Positions 20,905 through 30,586 of a stretch of DNA of 64,000 nucleotides are shown piece after piece. Every line of letters begins with the position of its first letter. The first letter of the stretch is position 1. A program made the translations under genes and the position numbers. The notes under the pieces are model-generated. The model was given only the letters and a program-made list of their open reading frames with translations. It had not been told where the DNA came from and ran no database searches. The DNA comes from Amia ocellicauda (lineage: Eukaryota > Chordata > Actinopteri > Amiiformes > Amiidae), in contig NC_089855.1 in assembly GCF_036373705.1 (NCBI RefSeq), positions 3,744,501 to 3,808,500 of the forward strand, read 5' to 3'.

Positions 20905-22015
20905 ACGGGTGAGCTCAGGAAAACCAAAAGGCCCGGAAGATCATGGAAAACAACTGTGATGGATGACAGAAGAATTATTTTCCCGGTGAAGAAAAACCCC
21001 TTCACAACAGTTGGCCAGATCAAGAACACACTCCAGGAGGTAGGCGTATCTGTGTCAAAGTCAACAATCAAGAGAAGAGTTCACCAGAGTAAATAAAGAG
21101 GGTTTACCATAAGATGTAAACAGGAAACAGGAAGACCAGATTAGAGTTTGCCAAAAAACATCTGAAGAACCCTGTACAGTTCTGGAACAACATCCTATGG
21201 ACAGATGAGACAAAGATCAACTTGAATGATGGGGAGAGAAGAGTATGGAAAAGGGAAGGAACTGCTCATGATCCGAAGCATACCACCTCATCTGTGACGC
21301 ATGTTATGGCATGGGCATGTATGGCTGCCAAAGGAACTGGTGATGATGGTCATTTATTGATGATGTGACTGCTGACAAAAGCAGCAGGATGAATTCTGAA
21401 GTGTTTAGGGCTTTATTATCTGCTCAGAATTAGCCAAATGCTTCAAAACTCATTGGACAGCGCTTCATAGTGCAGATGGACAATGACCCGAAGCATACTG
21501 CGAAAGCAACCCAAGACATTTTAAGGTGAAGGAGTGGAATGTTCTGCAATGGCCAAGTCAATCACCTCACCTGAATCCAAGTGAGCATACATTTCACTTG
21601 CTGAAGGCAAAACTGAAGGCAAAACGCCCCAAGAACAAGCAGGAACTAAAGACAGCTGTAGCACTGGCCTGGCAGAGCATCACCAGGGAAGAAACCCAGC
21701 ATCTGGTGATGTCTATGGGTTCCAGATTTCAGGCAGTCATTGAATGCAAAGGATTTGCAACCAAGTATTGAAACTCACAATTTAATTCATGATTATGATA
21801 CTTACAAATACTTTTATGCCCCTAAAATTGGTGGGACCACATGTAAAAATGCATGTAATTAATACACTGTTCACCCAATTTGGATGTAACTACCCTCAAA
21901 TTAAAGATGAAAGTTTACACTTAAAGCACATCATGTTTCCTTTTAAATCCATTGTGGTGGTGTACAGAGTCAGAATGATGAAAATTGTCCAAATATTTAT
22001 GGACCTAACTGAATA
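20905..22015 (+). mobile_element. Tc1-like transposon, decayed and left-truncated (family 3, unit A)
   Basis: The frame at 20890-21096 encodes transposase DNA-binding sequence (FTTVGQIKNTLQEVGVSVSK). The frame at 21526-21771 encodes the C-terminus with WPSQSPHLNP in place of SPDLNP. The middle is broken by stops and frameshifts. The right end reads as the inverse of CAGTTAGGTCCATAAATATT, but no matching left end exists. In unit C the flank continues without the transposon, which places the left junction near 20905. The element was already present before the A/B split, since unit B shares it. It cannot be active. Confidence 0.8.
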
Positions 22016-22017
22016 TA

Positions 22018-22880
22018 CAACGATCATCCATAACATTCTGACCACTGACAGGTGAAGTGAATAACACTGATAATCTCGTTATCATGGCACCTGCCAGTGG
22101 GTGGGATATATTAGGCAGCAAGTGAACATTTTGTCCTCAAAGTTGATCCTGTTAGAAGCAGGAAAAATGGGCAAGCGTAAGGATCTGAGCGACTTTGACA
22201 AGGGCCAAATTGTGATGGCTAGACGACTGTGTCAGAGCATCTCCAAAACTGCAGCTTTTGTGGGGTGTTCCCGGTCTGCAGTGGTCAGTACCTATCAAAA
22301 GTGGTCCAAGGAAGGAAAAGCGGTGAACTGGCGTGGGGAGAGAAGGCTGGCCCATGTGGTCCGATCCAACAGATGAGCTACTGTAGCTCAAATTGCTGAA
22401 AAAGTTAATGCTGGTTCTGATAGAAAGGTGTCAGGACACACAGTGCATCGCAGTTTGTTGCATATGGGGCTGCGTAGCTGCAGACCAGTCAGGGTGCCCA
22501 TGCTGACCCCTGTCCACTGCCGAAAGCGCCTACAATGGGCATGTGAGCATCAGAACTGGACCACTGAGCAATGGAAGAAGGTGGCCTATTCTGATGAATC
22601 ATGAGTTCAAGGTGTTGACTTGGCCTCCAAATTCCCCAGATCTCAATCCAATCGAGCATCTGTGGGATGTGCTGGACAAACAAGTCCGATCCATGGAGGC
22701 CCCACTTTGCAACTTACAGGACTTAAAGGATCTGCTGCTAATGTCTTGGTGCCAGATACCACAGCACAACTTCAGAGGTCTAGTGGAGTCCATGCCACGA
22801 TGGGTCAGGGCTGTTTTGGTGGCAAAAGGGGGACCTACACAATATTAGGCAGGTGGTCATAATGTTATGGCTGATCGGTG
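22018..22880 (+). mobile_element. Tc1-like transposon, internally deleted (family 2, copy 2)
   Basis: Inverted ends related to those of the copy at 2076 are flanked by TA (22016-22017 and 22881-22882). Frame 22101-22376 gives the DNA-binding domain. Frame 22543-22848 gives the C-terminus with [14 protein letters not shown]. The core between the first and third catalytic motifs is missing at the same junction as in copy 1. Unit B lacks this insertion and shows the empty TA-rich site near 37040, so it arrived after the A/B duplication, probably moved by transposase made elsewhere. Confidence 0.9.
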
Positions 22881-23175
22881 TATATTAACTTCATGAACTA
22901 TGGGCTAGATCAGAGGTTCCCAAACTGGGGTCTGCAACCCCCAAAGGGTCGTCGAGTGGGTACTTGGGGGTCTGCGCCAAAATCTCTCCAACCACATCCC
23001 CCCCTCCACCCCAAAAAAAAAATGTAGTTGACAGGCCCATCCATCTCATTAGGAGTGAGTTGAACTCTTATTTGAATCTGAACTTGTCAGCTAAGAAAAA
23101 GAACATAAGAAAGTTTACAAACGAGAGGAGGCCATTCGACCCATTGTTCTCGTTTGGTGTCCATTAATATCTAAA

Positions 23176-26037
23176 TCATCCAAGGATCCTATCCAGTCTA
23201 TTTTTAAATGTTCCCAATCTTTCAGCTTCTACCACATCGCTGGGGAGTTTGTTCCAGATTGTGACTACTCTCTGTGTGAAGAAGTGTCTCCTGTTTTCCG
23301 TCTTGAATGCCTTGAAGCCCAATTTCCATTTGTGTCCCCGGGTGCGTGTGTCCCTGCTGATCTGGAAAAGCTCCTCTGGTTTAATGTGGTCGATGCCTTT
23401 CATGATTTTGAAGACTTGGATCAAGTCCCCACGTAGTCTCTGTTCCAGGGTGAAAAGGTTCAGGTCCCTCAGTCTCTCCGAGTAGAACATTCCCTTCAGA
23501 CCTGGAATAAGTCTGGTTGCTCTCCTCTGAACTGCCTCTAGAGCAGCGATATCCTTCTTGAAGTGTGGAGCCCAGAACTGTCCACAGTATTCCAGATGAG
23601 GTCTAACTAGTGCATTGTACAGTCTTAACATTACTTCCCTTGTTTTAAATTCTACACTTTTGACAATATACCCTAACATCCTGTTTGCCTTTTTTTATTG
23701 CTTCCCCACATTATTTGGATGGAGAAAGTGAGGAGTCCACATAGACTCCTAGGTCTTTCTCATGCGTTACTTCAACTAGATCTGTACCTCCTATAGTGTA
23801 ATTATAGTGGACATTTTTGTTACCTGCATGTATTACCTTGCACTTGTCCACTTGAATTTCATCTGCCAGGTGTCGGCCCACACCTGAATATTATCGAAGT
23901 CCCTCTGAATAGCCTGTGCTGCCGAGATTGTATCTGCTGAGCCACCTATTTTAGTATGATCTGCAAATTTGACAAGTTTGCTAACTATCCCAGAGTCCAG
24001 ATCATTAATATAGATTAGAAAAAGCACAGACCCTAGTACTGATCCCTGTGGAACTCCACTAACAACCTCACTCCAGTTAGAAGCGACTCCTCTAATCGAC
24101 ACCCTCCGTTTCCTAGACATCAACCAGTTCATAATCCATCTACTTACATTACCCTGAATGCCTACAGCTTCCAATTCGATGATCAGTCTTTGGTGTGGAA
24201 CCTTATCAAAAGCTTTTTGGAAATCTAAGTATATCATATCATATGCTTTCACATGATCTAGAGCTGCAGTTGCATGTTCAAAAAATTCTAATAAATTAGT
24301 AAGACATGATCTGCCTCGTCTAAACCCATGTTGACTATCTCCAAGAATATGGTTTTCATTAAGATGCTCCTCTATTTTCTGTCTAATCATTTTTTCCAAC
24401 ATTTTACAGATGATGCAGGTGAGACTGATTGGTCTGTAATTTCCTGACTCAGTTTTGTCCCCTTTCTTGTGGATTGGTATGACATTTGCTGTCTTCCAGT
24501 CAGTTGGCATATCCCCTGTTCTAAGTGTCATTTGGAATAATTGAATTAGCAGCCTATAAATAATTTCCCTCATTTATTTAAGTACTGTTGGAAATATACC
24601 ATCTGGCCCAGGTGATTTGTTGGTTTTTAATTCTGCTAGTCCCTTTAGTACCTCCTCCTCATTTATCCTGATCTTTTTAAGGGTTTGACTGGACTGATTG
24701 TCAACCTGTGGCATGTCATCTGTTTTTTCTTTTGTAAAAACCTCTGTGAAATACTCATTTAGAACATTTGCCACATCTTGTTCGTTTTCCAAGATACCTC
24801 CATTTTTGCCCTTTATCTGTTTGACCTCCTCCTTTATTGACTGCTTGCTGTTGTAATATTGAAACAAGCTCTTTGCATTGGTTTTAGCTCCAAGAGCTAT
24901 GTTTCTTTCTATTTCCCTCTTTGCTTTCCTGATCCCTTTCTTAAGATCTCTTTGCAGCTCAACATATTCTATGTATTTTGTTTCGTCACCATCCCTTTTG
25001 AATGCGCTATACAATATTTTATTTCTCTTTATATTTTTTTGCCTACCTCTATTAAACCATTTTGGCCAGTGTTTTTTGGTCCTCAATTTGCTAAGTTTTG
25101 GTACAAATTGCTCCTGAGTCTCTAGTAGTATATTCTTAAAATATACCCATGCATTTTCAACTGAATCTGTATCCGGTGTGCTCCAGTCTACCTCTTCTAA
25201 GTGTCGCCTCATACCTTCAAGGTTTGCTTTTGTAAGATTGTAGACCATTGTTTTAGACTTTAACCTTGGTTTTTGAAAGAATGCCTCAAAGCTAACCATA
25301 TTGTGATCACAATTTGCCATTGGTTCTCTAACTACTGTCCCCCTGACTCTATCTTGGTCATTTGAAAAGATCAAGTCAATACATGCACTCTCTCTGGTTG
25401 GTTCCCTGACAAATTGAGTTAGAAAGCAATCATTTACCATCTCAACCATTTCTATTTCTGCTTCTGTAGTCCCCACTGGGCTTTCCCAGTCTAAGTTTGG
25501 GAAATTGAAATCCCCCATTATAACAGCCACATCCTTGCTACATGCAGTCCTGATTACACTGTACAATGCAGCATCTTTCTGAATATCTGCATTTGGTGGC
25601 CTGTAACACACTCCTACCGCTAATCCTCCAGATCTCTTGTTCAAAAGTTTCACCCACAAAGATTCTGTTCCGTTACTGGGATCTAATACGAGTTCTTCTG
25701 CCTCAATGTCATTTTTCACATATAATGCTACCCCACCCCCTCTTCAATTTTGCCTGTCTCTCCTAAACTTTGTGTATCCTTCCAACTTGTATTCATCCCC
25801 ATCATTTTCTGTAAGCCATGTTTCAGTCACACCTACAACATCATAGTCACATGCCAGCACTGTGGCTTCCAAGTCTAACATCTTGTTCCTTATACTCCTG
25901 GCATTGAGGTACAAACATTTCAGGGCTTTCCTACTAGCAGTTTCCCTTGGTTTTCTATCCTTGGAGGAACATCTCCCATTGTCAGAGCTCCCTGCCCCCC
26001 TGGTCCCTATTTTAAATGATTCTCTATTTCTCTGCAC
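23176..26037 (-). pseudogene. CR1-like LINE ORF2 (endonuclease plus reverse transcriptase)
   Basis: ORF2 would nick target DNA and reverse-transcribe the LINE RNA. The N-terminal APE-type endonuclease shows NARSIRNK and TETWL (about 25850-25930) and GDFNFPNLDW (about 25490-25520). RT motifs include KSPGPDGIFP (24590-24620), AYDMIYLDFQKAFDKVP (about 24195-24245), SGVPQGSVLG (about 24040-24070) and the catalytic box near 23960. That box reads FADH, not the expected FADD, so one metal-binding aspartate is gone. Two in-frame stops (near 25741 and 24575) and two single-base frameshifts (near 23845 and 23690) also break the frame. The second CR1 copy at 40.3 kb has the same FADH change. Confidence 0.9.
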
Positions 26038-26800
26038 ATATGCTCTCCCAATGCATTAGCCCCCCTTCTGTTTAGATGTAGACCGTCCGGTTTGTACAGG
26101 TCCCATCTATCCCAGAAGAAAGACCAATGCTCCATAAACCTAAACCCCTCTTCCCTACACCAAGATTTCAAACACATGTTAAACTTTCTAATCACTGCCC
26201 GTCTCCCTGGCCTGGCACATGGTACCAGAAGTAAAGAAAACTACTGTGGACCATGACCAGTGGATTCCCCCCCGGATTTGGCCAGTAGCCCATCTACTTG
26301 TTTAGGGAGATCTGCAACCTGAGCACCAGGCAGGCAAGATACCATGCGGGTCTCCTTGTTACTAGAACACACTTTGTGATCTACACCTCTAAGAATTGAG
26401 TCTCCTACTATAACTACCTCCCTCTTCTGGGGGGCACCACACTGGTGCTCAACTGCCCCCACCATCACCCTCTGAGCTGTCACGGTGTCCAGCAGTTGGA
26501 ACCTGTTGGGCAATTCTAGCTATCTACGGGTTGTGCACGCCCTTTTCTGCGGTTACGACCTACTGTAACCCAGCAGTTCTCTACACTTTCCTGCTCTACA
26601 GTCTCAACTGTCCTAGATTTTGGCATGCACACCATCTCTCTCATGGGCTGATTCACCAATTCTTCTATATCCCTAATACAGCGCAGATCGACAAGCTGAG
26701 CCTCAAGATCACGAACCTTGATCTCTAGGATTTCAACCTTTCAACAACGTTCACAAATGAAACCTTCTTGGATGAGTTCATCCAGGAAAGGCAGTCATTC
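26007..26800 (-). pseudogene. CR1-like LINE ORF1 with SGNH-hydrolase domain
   Basis: ORF1 of CR1-like elements binds RNA and often carries an esterase-like domain. Visible here: a charged, heptad-like segment near 26600-26740, then VVIVGDSILRGVDH (about 26390-26430), the block with the nucleophile serine. LYKPDGLHLNRRG follows (about 26050-26090), the block with the Asp/His pair. The part between is disturbed by frame changes (26195-26240) and the typical GTND block is not readable. Not intact as it stands. Confidence 0.75.
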
Positions 26801-26869
26801 TGCAAGCCTGACGCTGTATTGGCCACATTCTTCTAAATGTTCGTTTTTTTTCTTTCTCTTGATTCCTGT

Positions 26870-27476
26870 TGCCTAGTCAACTGCTTAACTTTTGTGAGTG
26901 AGAAACAGCGCATCTCTTTCTCAACAGCTGCTTTAAGTAGCTTTTGTGTACCTACCCCCAATTCACACCTAACTGGCCACACCTGGCTCCTCCTGCAACA
27001 GAATTCCTGTTAGTCCTTGACAAAATCTCCCTTCTACAACCTGTTTACTTTCACCAACTCGGCAGCTGAACTGAATTGCCTTCGATTTAGGCAAACTACA
27101 GACAATGCTAACTTCAATTAAGGCAAACTTAAAACAAAATGAGCAATGCTAAGACTTGTCTGAAACTAGTCAAACAACAAGATGGCTGCCTCTCACCTGT
27201 ACTCTCCTGCATCTCTCTGTGGCAACTTGTAAATACTTCTGTTTACCTCTGGTCTCAACAACTGCTTTAAGTAGCTTTTGTCTACCTGCCCCCAATTCAC
27301 ACCTAACAGGCAACACCTGGCTCCTCCTGCAACAGAATTCCTGCTATTCCTTGACAAAATCTCCCTTCTACAACCGGTTTACTTTCACCAACTCAGCAGC
27401 TGAACTGAATTGCCTTCAATTTAGGCAAACTACAGACAATGCTAACTTCAATTCTAACTTCATTTAAGGCAAATGT
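26870..27476 (-). repeat. Tandem 5' UTR monomers of the CR1-like LINE
   Basis: Two related copies in the same orientation: about 27240-27476 (partial) and about 26870-27240. Both contain the series CAACAGCTGCTTTAAGTAGC-like start, TCACACCTAAC, CTGGCTCCTCCTGCAACAGA and the run to GACAATGCTAACTTCAATT. Such monomers often carry the promoter of a LINE. A third copy stands alone at 6779-7162. Confidence 0.8.
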
Positions 27477-27578
27477 AATAATGTTCTATGTTCTCCATTT
27501 TTACTTTTATTAACATAGTATAATGAGTTAGTTTTTTGTAGGTATGGGTCCCCAGACAGAATCTGGTTGGCAAATGGG

Positions 27579-28617
27579 TTTTTTACTGAATGGTACATAC
27601 ATACATAGGACACAATTCGCCCCCTCATACGTTTTCAACTTGAGCATATGTGACCATGCGTTCATTCACTTATCATAGAGCCATATACACATATATATTT
27701 AGCCAGGTGGTAAATTTGGATATAGAGTTAATTTCCTTGTAGTTTAGTTTCCTTGTGTTGTATTTAGATTTAATTAATTTATGTATAAACTTATTAAGCT
27801 CTATACAGTTTGAAGTTTGCATACCCACTGATTGGTCATTTAAAAGGGTAGAAAAGGAAAGTGTTAAAACTAATCTGTGGACCGCAGAGAAACGAATACA
27901 AAGATTTATCTAAATGGTGACATCTCTAAGGTCATTCTCACTTCCCGCCACTAGGGGCCGCTGTTCTGTAAAAGTTAATTAGGTTAAGTTAAGCACTTCC
28001 TTTTTCATTGCGTTTCTGGGTAGAGCTGAATGGGGAGAGTGATGCAAGATGGATGCTGTGGTGCATCGGAGCTAATCGCGGGTAAATCTCCAATTTAGTT
28101 ATGACATCTTGTTGAAATGTAAATGTATACAGGTTTATATATTTATAATCTTTGATATGTGAACATATTACGTGTTTTGGGTGTTTATTGTGACGGATGC
28201 CTTGAGTTAATGAAGTAACCTGATGTCTCCTCGTGGTTAGCGAAGGTAATCAATCCAAACAATTTGAAATTCACATCAGGTTTTACTTTTGTACTTATAT
28301 TTAAAAGACTGATATTTTATTTCAAGAGTGTTGGTGTTAGTGCCTTTTTTCCTGTTAAATCTAATTCAGGAACAGCTCTATAAGTGAATTGTAGTGGAAG
28401 TAAACGTATGCACACGTGAGATACAGTGGGCTTAATAGATGTGTTCTGTATTTTGTCTTTGTCTTCATACAGCTGTAAGCCCACTGCCGTATTGTTTAGT
28501 ATTGTTGTGTATTATCTTGTTTTGTTTTTATTGTATATCCTGTACCTCGTATGCCCTATAGTAAATTCAATTCATGCCAATTTAGAAAGGCCAGTTGCAC
28601 ACCTTCTCAGCAACATA
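27579..28617. other. Spacer with CTCF-like motif and exon-like segment
   Basis: No open gene seen. CCACTAGGGGCCGC at 27948-27961 fits the core CTCF consensus at 13 of 14 positions. A less AT-rich segment follows with ATG in good context (28049, 8 codons) and a donor-like CGGGTAAAT near 28079-28087. These are weak, single-sequence observations. Confidence 0.3.
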
Positions 28618-29838
28618 CACTCACCTAAAGGATTATTAGGAACACCTGTTCAATTTCTCATTAATGCAATTATCTAACCAACCAATCACATGGCAGTTGC
28701 TTCAATGCATTTAGGGGTGTGGTCCTGGTCAAGACAATCTCCTGAACTCCAAACTGAATGTCTGAATGGGAAAGAAAGGTGATTTAAGCAATTTTGAGCG
28801 TGGCATGGTTGTTGGTGCCAGACGGGCCGGTCTGAGTATTTCACAATCTGCTCAGTTACTGGGATTTTCACGCACAACCATTTCTAGGGTTTACAAAGAA
28901 TGGTGTGAAAAGGGAAAAACATCCAGTATGTGGCAGTCCTGTGGGCGAAAATGCCTTGTTGATGCTAGAGGTCAGAGGAGAATGGGCCGACTGATTCAAG
29001 CTGATAGAAGAGCAACTTTGACTGAAATAACCACTCGTTACAACCGAGGTATGCAGCAAAGCATTTGTGAAGCCACAACACATACAACCTTGAGGCGGAT
29101 GGGCTACAACAGCAGAAGACCCCACCGGGTACCACTCATCTCCACTACAAATAGGAAAAAGAGGCTACAATTTGCACAAGCTCACCAAAATTGGACAGTT
29201 GAAGACTGGAAAAATGTTGCCTGGTCTGATGAGTCTCGATTTCTGTTGAGACATTCAGATGGTAGAGTCAGAATTTGGCGTAAACAGAATGAGAACATGG
29301 ATCCATCATGCCTTGTTACCACTGTGCAGGCTGGTGGTGGTGGTGTAATGGTGTGGGGGATGTTTTCTTGGCACACTTTAGGCCCCTTAGTGCCAACTGG
29401 GCATCGTTTAAATGCCACGGCCTACCTGGGCATTGTTTCTGACCATGTCCATCCCTTTATGACCACCATGTACCCATCCTCTGATGGCTACTTCCAGCAG
29501 GATAATGCACCATGTCACAAAGGTCAAATCATTTCAAATTGGTTTCTTGAACATGACAATGAGTTCACTGTACTAAACTGGCCCCCACACTCACCAGATC
29601 TCAACCCAATAGAGCATCTTTGGGATGTGGTGGAACGGGAGCTTCGTGCCCTGGATGTGCATCCCACAAATCTCCATCAACTGCAAGATGCTATCCTATC
29701 AATATGGGCCAACATTTCTAAAGAATGCTTTCAGCACCTTGTTGAATCAATGCCACGTAGAATTAAGGCAGTTCTGAAGGCGAAAGGGGGTCAAACACAG
29801 TATTAGTATGGTGTTCCTAATAATCCTTTAGGTGAGTG
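28618..29838 (+). mobile_element. Full-length Tc1-like DD36E transposon (Incomer-type), copy 2
   Basis: 1,221 bp, flanked by TA at 28616-28617 and 29839-29840, with the same inverted ends as the copy at 13247. The near-identity of the two copies implies recent transposition. Confidence 0.95.
28766..29806 (+). CDS. Tc1/mariner transposase, DD36E type, copy 2
   Basis: This 346-residue transposase has an open frame and the same domain order as the copy at 13395: paired helix-turn-helix, D155, D246 and E283 with 36 residues between the last two. I count 10 amino-acid differences from copy 1. Here VMVWG has the usual tryptophan at 197, but H275 stands where WPPQSPD is usual, and W56 replaces R. 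Function would be excision and integration at TA sites. The two copies thus carry different private changes in otherwise conserved motifs. Confidence 0.93.
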   Translation: MGKKGDLSNFERGMVVGARRAGLSISQSAQLLGFSRTTISRVYKEWCEKGKTSSMWQSCGRKCLVDARGQRRMGRLIQADRRATLTEITTRYNRGMQQSICEATTHTTLRRMGYNSRRPHRVPLISTTNRKKRLQFAQAHQNWTVEDWKNVAWSDESRFLLRHSDGRVRIWRKQNENMDPSCLVTTVQAGGGGVMVWGMFSWHTLGPLVPTGHRLNATAYLGIVSDHVHPFMTTMYPSSDGYFQQDNAPCHKGQIISNWFLEHDNEFTVLNWPPHSPDLNPIEHLWDVVERELRALDVHPTNLHQLQDAILSIWANISKECFQHLVESMPRRIKAVLKAKGGQTQY

Positions 29839-30039
29839 TATAACAAAAATAAAGAACCCCCAAAGAAGTTAATGTGTCCTGTGTAGTGTATCAATTTCAC
29901 GGGCTACATATATACTTATATATATATATATATACATACACACACACACACATTTGTTTTTATTTCCTAATGTATACATTTATTTGTGACTAATTCCAGT
30001 ATTTGAGTTATTAACAACTAATCAGGACAGTTGGTTGAG
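29839..30039. repeat. Short spacer with (TA)n and (CA)n microsatellites
   Basis: A (TA)n tract at about 29915-29933 is followed directly by (CA)n to about 29952. No gene. Confidence 0.85.
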
Positions 30040-30586
30040 GCGGCTGTAGGCTACTTATTACAGGTTTCACTCTTAACTTCCAATGTCCTCCGCGCAACAT
30101 GGGAGCAGTGGCCACTTGTAACGCCAGCTCTGCCAACAAAACGTCACAACAAACCATATACCCTGCTCCATGGTGCACAGCCAGAGTGGGCCATTAACCT
30201 GCTGACCATGGAACTATATACACAGCAAGGCAGCGAAAACAGCTCACCAGGTGGGAAACAAGTCTGCTTGCACTGAGAGCTGCCAAGGCTATCCGTTCAG
30301 GGGGGAGATCAGGTCTGCGAACCAGAATCTTTCGGGCCACCTGGTCTCTACCAGCAGAACTGACACTCGTTCTCGCCTTATCTTCCGCAGGACCAGAAGG
30401 GGGAACGGTGGAAACGCATAGAGGAGACAGCGCGGCTATGCATGGGCTAACATGTCGATCCCTAGGGTTCCTGAGTGGTCTCGGACAGAGAACCATAGTG
30501 GGCAGTGAGTGGACTCTGCTGAGGCGAAGAGATCCACTTCCGCTCTGCCATATCGTGGTGGAGTCGCCATTCCGAAACCGAGGAGC
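30040..30586 (-). mobile_element. DIRS retroelement fossil, RNase H-side fragment
   Basis: The minus strand shows sequence typical of the DIRS polyprotein around and after RNase H (FASAESTHCPLWFSVRD near 30500-30550). A GAACTATATACACAGC motif at 30209-30224 is shared with the tail of the DIRS cluster at 58.8-59.5 kb. Partial and broken. Its left-to-right order matches about 37650-38330. The right side is cut by the Tc1-like element that follows. Confidence 0.7.

Larger units (their letters stand above)
23098..27476 (-). mobile_element. Full-length CR1-like LINE
   Basis: A 4.4-kb non-LTR retrotransposon. In its own direction it has tandem 5' monomers (27476 to about 26870), ORF1 with an SGNH-hydrolase domain, ORF2 with endonuclease and reverse transcriptase, and a 3' end of short TTCTTATG-like repeats at 23098-23115. 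Protein style (NARSIRNK, GDFNFPNLDW, KSPGPDG, VPQGSVLG) and tail place it in the CR1/L2/Rex1 assemblage, CR1 being most likely. Unit B keeps the uninterrupted target (near 37268-37280), fixing both boundaries and showing insertion after the A/B duplication. Only a few lesions are present, so it is fairly young. Confidence 0.9.
16701..27578. repeat. Segmental duplication unit A (receptor 3)
   Basis: From about 16701 the sequence runs parallel to unit C (from about 42907), and from about 17550 also to unit B (from about 32003). Shared order: non-coding flank, receptor gene, upstream block, and then, with B, a truncated Tc1 and a hAT-type element. Unit A alone contains a second Tc1 (22018-22880) and a full CR1-like LINE (23098-27476). 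Removing these restores co-linearity with unit B up to about 37380. Confidence 0.85.
22911..27578. mobile_element. hAT-type MITE split by a LINE insertion
   Basis: The left part (22911-23097) and right part (27477 to about 27578) match the whole element at 37069-37411 in unit B. They are separated by the 4.4-kb CR1-like LINE. The left end CAGAGGTTCCCAAACTGGGG is preceded by GGCTAGAT, as in unit B. The right terminus of the element is lost here. Confidence 0.75.
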
